Shown here piece by piece: positions 8,613 to 10,116 of a DNA stretch of 10,116 nucleotides (its first letter is position 1; every line of letters begins with the position of its first letter). The stretch comes from Caldilineaceae bacterium (GTDB taxonomy: Bacteria > Chloroflexota > Anaerolineae > Caldilineales > Caldilineaceae). The notes under the pieces were generated by a model, which was given only the letters and a program-made list of their open reading frames with translations, was not told the DNA's origin and made no database searches. The position numbers and the translations under genes were made by a program. Where the stretch lies: the NCBI GenBank assembly GCA_014879855.1, contig JACSRH010000314.1, positions 1-10,116 on the forward strand, given 5' to 3'.

Positions 8613-8948
8613 CTACAGAAACTCGATGCGATTCTCCATATCAGCGGCTGTATAGATGGCATGCATTAGGGTCAGCCAGTTTACCCAATCGCCAATGTAG
8701 TGAATATCTTGTTGGCCAAAAACAATCCCGTGATGCTCAACGCCTCTTGCGGCCAATTCCAAGAAATCGGCATCGTTGGTGCAGATCACGAAACCCATTT
8801 CTCGCGCATAGGTTAGATGATGCTCGTCACCGGCACTCAACAGGCTCACGTCACGCGCCGTCAGCGCCTCAATGCTGCGCAATCGTAGTTGGCTAGCAAT
8901 CTCGACAGGAAGGTTCTCATCGAGATAGAAGCGTAGCTGTGCTGCCAC
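8613..8948 (-). CDS. DUF5615 PIN-like protein, probable toxin of a type II toxin-antitoxin pair
   Basis: A 111-residue protein with the fold signature of DUF5615, a PIN-like (Mut7-C-related) nuclease family usually found beside DUF433 proteins. Candidate metal-binding acids are D10 and E11 (FYLDENLP), D41/E42 (AGDEHHLTYA), and D59 and D61 (CTNDADFLELA), in the spacing typical of PIN-like domains. The family is presumed to cleave RNA, but activity is rarely shown. The start is GTG 8948, backed by AGGAG seven bases upstream, inside the antitoxin gene. The two genes overlap by 32 bases in different frames, implying coupled translation with the antitoxin made first. Base composition is clearly lower in GC than the neighbours: 59 G/C in the 120 bases 8641-8760 by hand count, against 43 of 60 in 7741-7800 of miaB. 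This hints at acquisition from elsewhere. Confidence 0.8.
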   Translation of the reverse strand: MAAQLRFYLDENLPVEIASQLRLRSIEALTARDVSLLSAGDEHHLTYAREMGFVICTNDADFLELAARGVEHHGIVFGQQDIHYIGDWVNWLTLMHAIYTAADMENRIEFL

Positions 8949-9219
8949 CCGCCTGCTCCTTTAGCGCTCTGGCCTTTTCGAGCTGGGTGCGGATGTTTTG
9001 ATCCAGCACGGACTTGTGGGCATAGTAATAAGACAAGGCGGCATAGATCTGTGCGAGCGACAAGTCGTAGTCAGCCGCAAGCTCGTCTGGCTGCCGGCGG
9101 TGGAACAGATGCGCAATCACCAAGTCGGTGACGCGCAAGCCTGTGCCTGCAATGCACGGCTGTCCGTTACGGACTGTGGGATTGGAGGAGATCAGGTCGA
9201 TCGTGAGTATCCCCTGCAT
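8917..9219 (-). CDS. DUF433 protein, probable antitoxin
   Basis: A 100-residue protein matching the DUF433 (VapB-like antitoxin) pattern: a short N-terminal strand region, NGQPCIAGTGLRVTDLVIAHL (19-39, the G-x-P-x-I-x-G-T core), then DELAADYDLSLAQIYAALSYYYAH (45-68), a helix-turn-helix-like segment. The charged C-terminal tail (DQNIRTQLEKARALKEQAGG) is the part that usually contacts the partner toxin. DUF433 proteins are thought to neutralise the neighbouring DUF5615 protein and may autoregulate the operon. ATG 9219 is preceded by AAGGA seven bases upstream (complement of 9227-9231). It is first in a two-gene operon, 98 bases after the FtsK-like gene, and its 3' end overlaps the toxin start. 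Confidence 0.82.
   Translation of the reverse strand: MQGILTIDLISSNPTVRNGQPCIAGTGLRVTDLVIAHLFHRRQPDELAADYDLSLAQIYAALSYYYAHKSVLDQNIRTQLEKARALKEQAGGSTATLLSR
8956..8960 (-). promoter_or_regulatory. Ribosome binding site of the DUF5615 gene, inside the DUF433 gene
   Basis: AGGAG (complement of 8956-8960) is seven bases before GTG 8948. It decides the non-ATG start of the toxin and lies wholly within the antitoxin coding sequence, so translation of the first gene should influence access to the second. Confidence 0.65.
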
Positions 9220-9297
9220 GATTTAGTCCTTTTTGCTCGCACCCTATCGTCGTAGCGGACAACTGGCTTATACCGAGGCGTAACTGGGTTGGTGGCT

Positions 9298-9306
9298 ATC
9301 ATACCA
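9298..9306 (-). promoter_or_regulatory. Possible extended -10 promoter of the DUF433/DUF5615 pair
   Basis: On the minus strand TGG-TATGAT (complement of 9298-9306) has the extended -10 form TGn followed by five of six -10 bases; the -35 position has no good match. Short inverted flanks (GTGG at 9292-9295 and CCAC at 9304-9307) overlap it and could be part of an operator for autoregulation. A second AT-rich box (TATAAG) lies nearer the gene. The promoter is plausible but unproven. Confidence 0.3.
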
Positions 9307-9317
9307 CATCTGCACGC

Positions 9318-10116
9318 TCAGGCTTTGAGCGTCGCCAGCCACTCCGCCGGTGGCAGCCCGTACGGGCGGAATTTCTCCAGCCTGCCCTCATCCTCGCTGT
9401 AGAGATACGCTCGATTTGGCCCGACCTTGCTTGCCACCGGCGAATCGAGCAACGTGGATGAATCCTCAGCGCTCATCTGAAAGGCGACGCGCAGCGCAAA
9501 CTCACGCAGCAGGCGGCGCTCCAGTGTGCGGTTGAGGTTGGTCACGGTGTCGCACCAGACGATGGTGTGCATGCCCACTTCCGGCCCGTCGCGCAAGATT
9601 GTGGCGAATTGTTGCGCGGGATTGGCTGAGGCTGGTTCGCCGCTAAAGGAAGCAAAGCTGCTGAAGGAGTCCTCCTGGCGTAGATCACGCGCACGCTGCA
9701 AACCGTGCACGAGCAGGAACAACGCAGGTTGCACCGCTCTCTCATTGTCCAGACGCCGCTGCACCTCGCCCGCTAGATGGTCGAGAATACCCGCCATCTG
9801 CCGGCGTTTGCCGATGGTGATCGGCTGCGCGAGGCGCCCGGACAATTGTGTATAAAAATCGGCGTTGGCGTCGTCACCCTGGCTGAAGTCGAGCAGGTGG
9901 ATGCCGGGCTCAGCGTCGCGCCGCAGTTGGGCGGCCAGCGCCAGCAGTGCTGCGCTGAGCAGCCCCGTGGCCGCCTCCTCGTTCTGCCCGATGACGAGCA
10001 GGTTGGCGCCGCTCTGTTTGCGAAAGCTGACCGTGACCGCGTCGCGGATGGCGACCGGGTCGCCCAGCCAGATAACCGGCGCCTTGCTCACTAGCGACTG
10101 GCCGGCCAGCAGCTTT
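9318..10116 (-). CDS. FtsK/SpoIIIE-like protein, C-terminal ATPase-like domain; 5' end outside window
   Basis: The frame is open to the right edge (the GTG at 10091 is internal or arbitrary; upstream codons KLLAGQSLV are continuous), so only the C-terminal 266 or so residues are visible. The layout matches the last RecA-like module of large multi-domain FtsK/SpoIIIE proteins of the EccC type: a P-loop strand NLLVIGQNEEAATG, a Walker-B-like strand PALFLLVHGLQRARDL, then GPEVGMHTIVWCDTVTNLNR, the arginine-rich ERRLLREFALRVAFQ, and a C-terminal AYLYSEDEGRLEKFRPYGLP. The P-loop is degenerate: GQNEEAAT (9966-9989) lacks the GK[ST] that binds phosphate, and the Walker B lacks its acidic pair. This domain therefore probably does not hydrolyse ATP. 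Upstream modules, outside the window, may be active. FtsK family members move DNA; EccC-like members drive protein secretion. Which applies cannot be told here. Confidence 0.75.
   Translation of the reverse strand, partial: KLLAGQSLVSKAPVIWLGDPVAIRDAVTVSFRKQSGANLLVIGQNEEAATGLLSAALLALAAQLRRDAEPGIHLLDFSQGDDANADFYTQLSGRLAQPITIGKRRQMAGILDHLAGEVQRRLDNERAVQPALFLLVHGLQRARDLRQEDSFSSFASFSGEPASANPAQQFATILRDGPEVGMHTIVWCDTVTNLNRTLERRLLREFALRVAFQMSAEDSSTLLDSPVASKVGPNRAYLYSEDEGRLEKFRPYGLPPAEWLATLKA

Overview
The window is a GC-rich bacterial chromosome segment that reads as conserved housekeeping DNA with a small accessory insert. No 16S rRNA or other decisive marker is present. The style of several proteins (a beta clamp beginning MRVSCLQENL, an FtsK/SpoIIIE-like protein with a GPEVGMHT motif, a DUF433/DUF5615 pair) and the short 7-base tandem repeats suggest a member of the Chloroflexota (Anaerolineae/Caldilineae-like). 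That assignment is an inference, not a demonstration.

Layout, left to right. Bases 2-940 (+) hold the C-terminal part of a GH32 beta-fructosidase that enters from outside the window. A roughly 300-base intergenic stretch follows, with a strong GC hairpin, a possible promoter and a leader hairpin. It leads into dnaN (+), the DNA polymerase III beta sliding clamp, best started at a GTG at 1257. dnaN converges with a minus-strand block, and the two are separated by a textbook bidirectional intrinsic terminator (2494-2525).

The minus-strand block, read in transcription order, is: an FtsK/SpoIIIE-like protein (cut by the right edge), a DUF433 antitoxin with an overlapping DUF5615 PIN-like toxin, miaB (tRNA-A37 methylthiotransferase), a CaCA-family Na+/Ca2+ antiporter, an Uup-type ABC-F ATPase, and a membrane-anchored zinc-ribbon/BON/LysM protein. 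miaB has its own near-consensus sigma-70-type promoter (TTGACA-N17-TACAAT) and a strong Shine-Dalgarno. The antiporter and uup genes lie only 15 bases apart and are probably cotranscribed. uup and the LysM gene are 71 bases apart on the same strand.

No single pathway unites the genes. They cover replication (clamp), translation quality and tRNA modification (MiaB, Uup), ion homeostasis (antiporter), cell envelope (LysM protein), sugar use (GH32) and DNA or protein translocation (FtsK-like). The least ordinary structure is a set of degenerate 7-base tandem repeats. One set forms a long imperfect hairpin between miaB and the antiporter. The other lies inside the miaB reading frame and encodes part of an extra loop in the enzyme. 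I did not find a clearly new multi-gene system.
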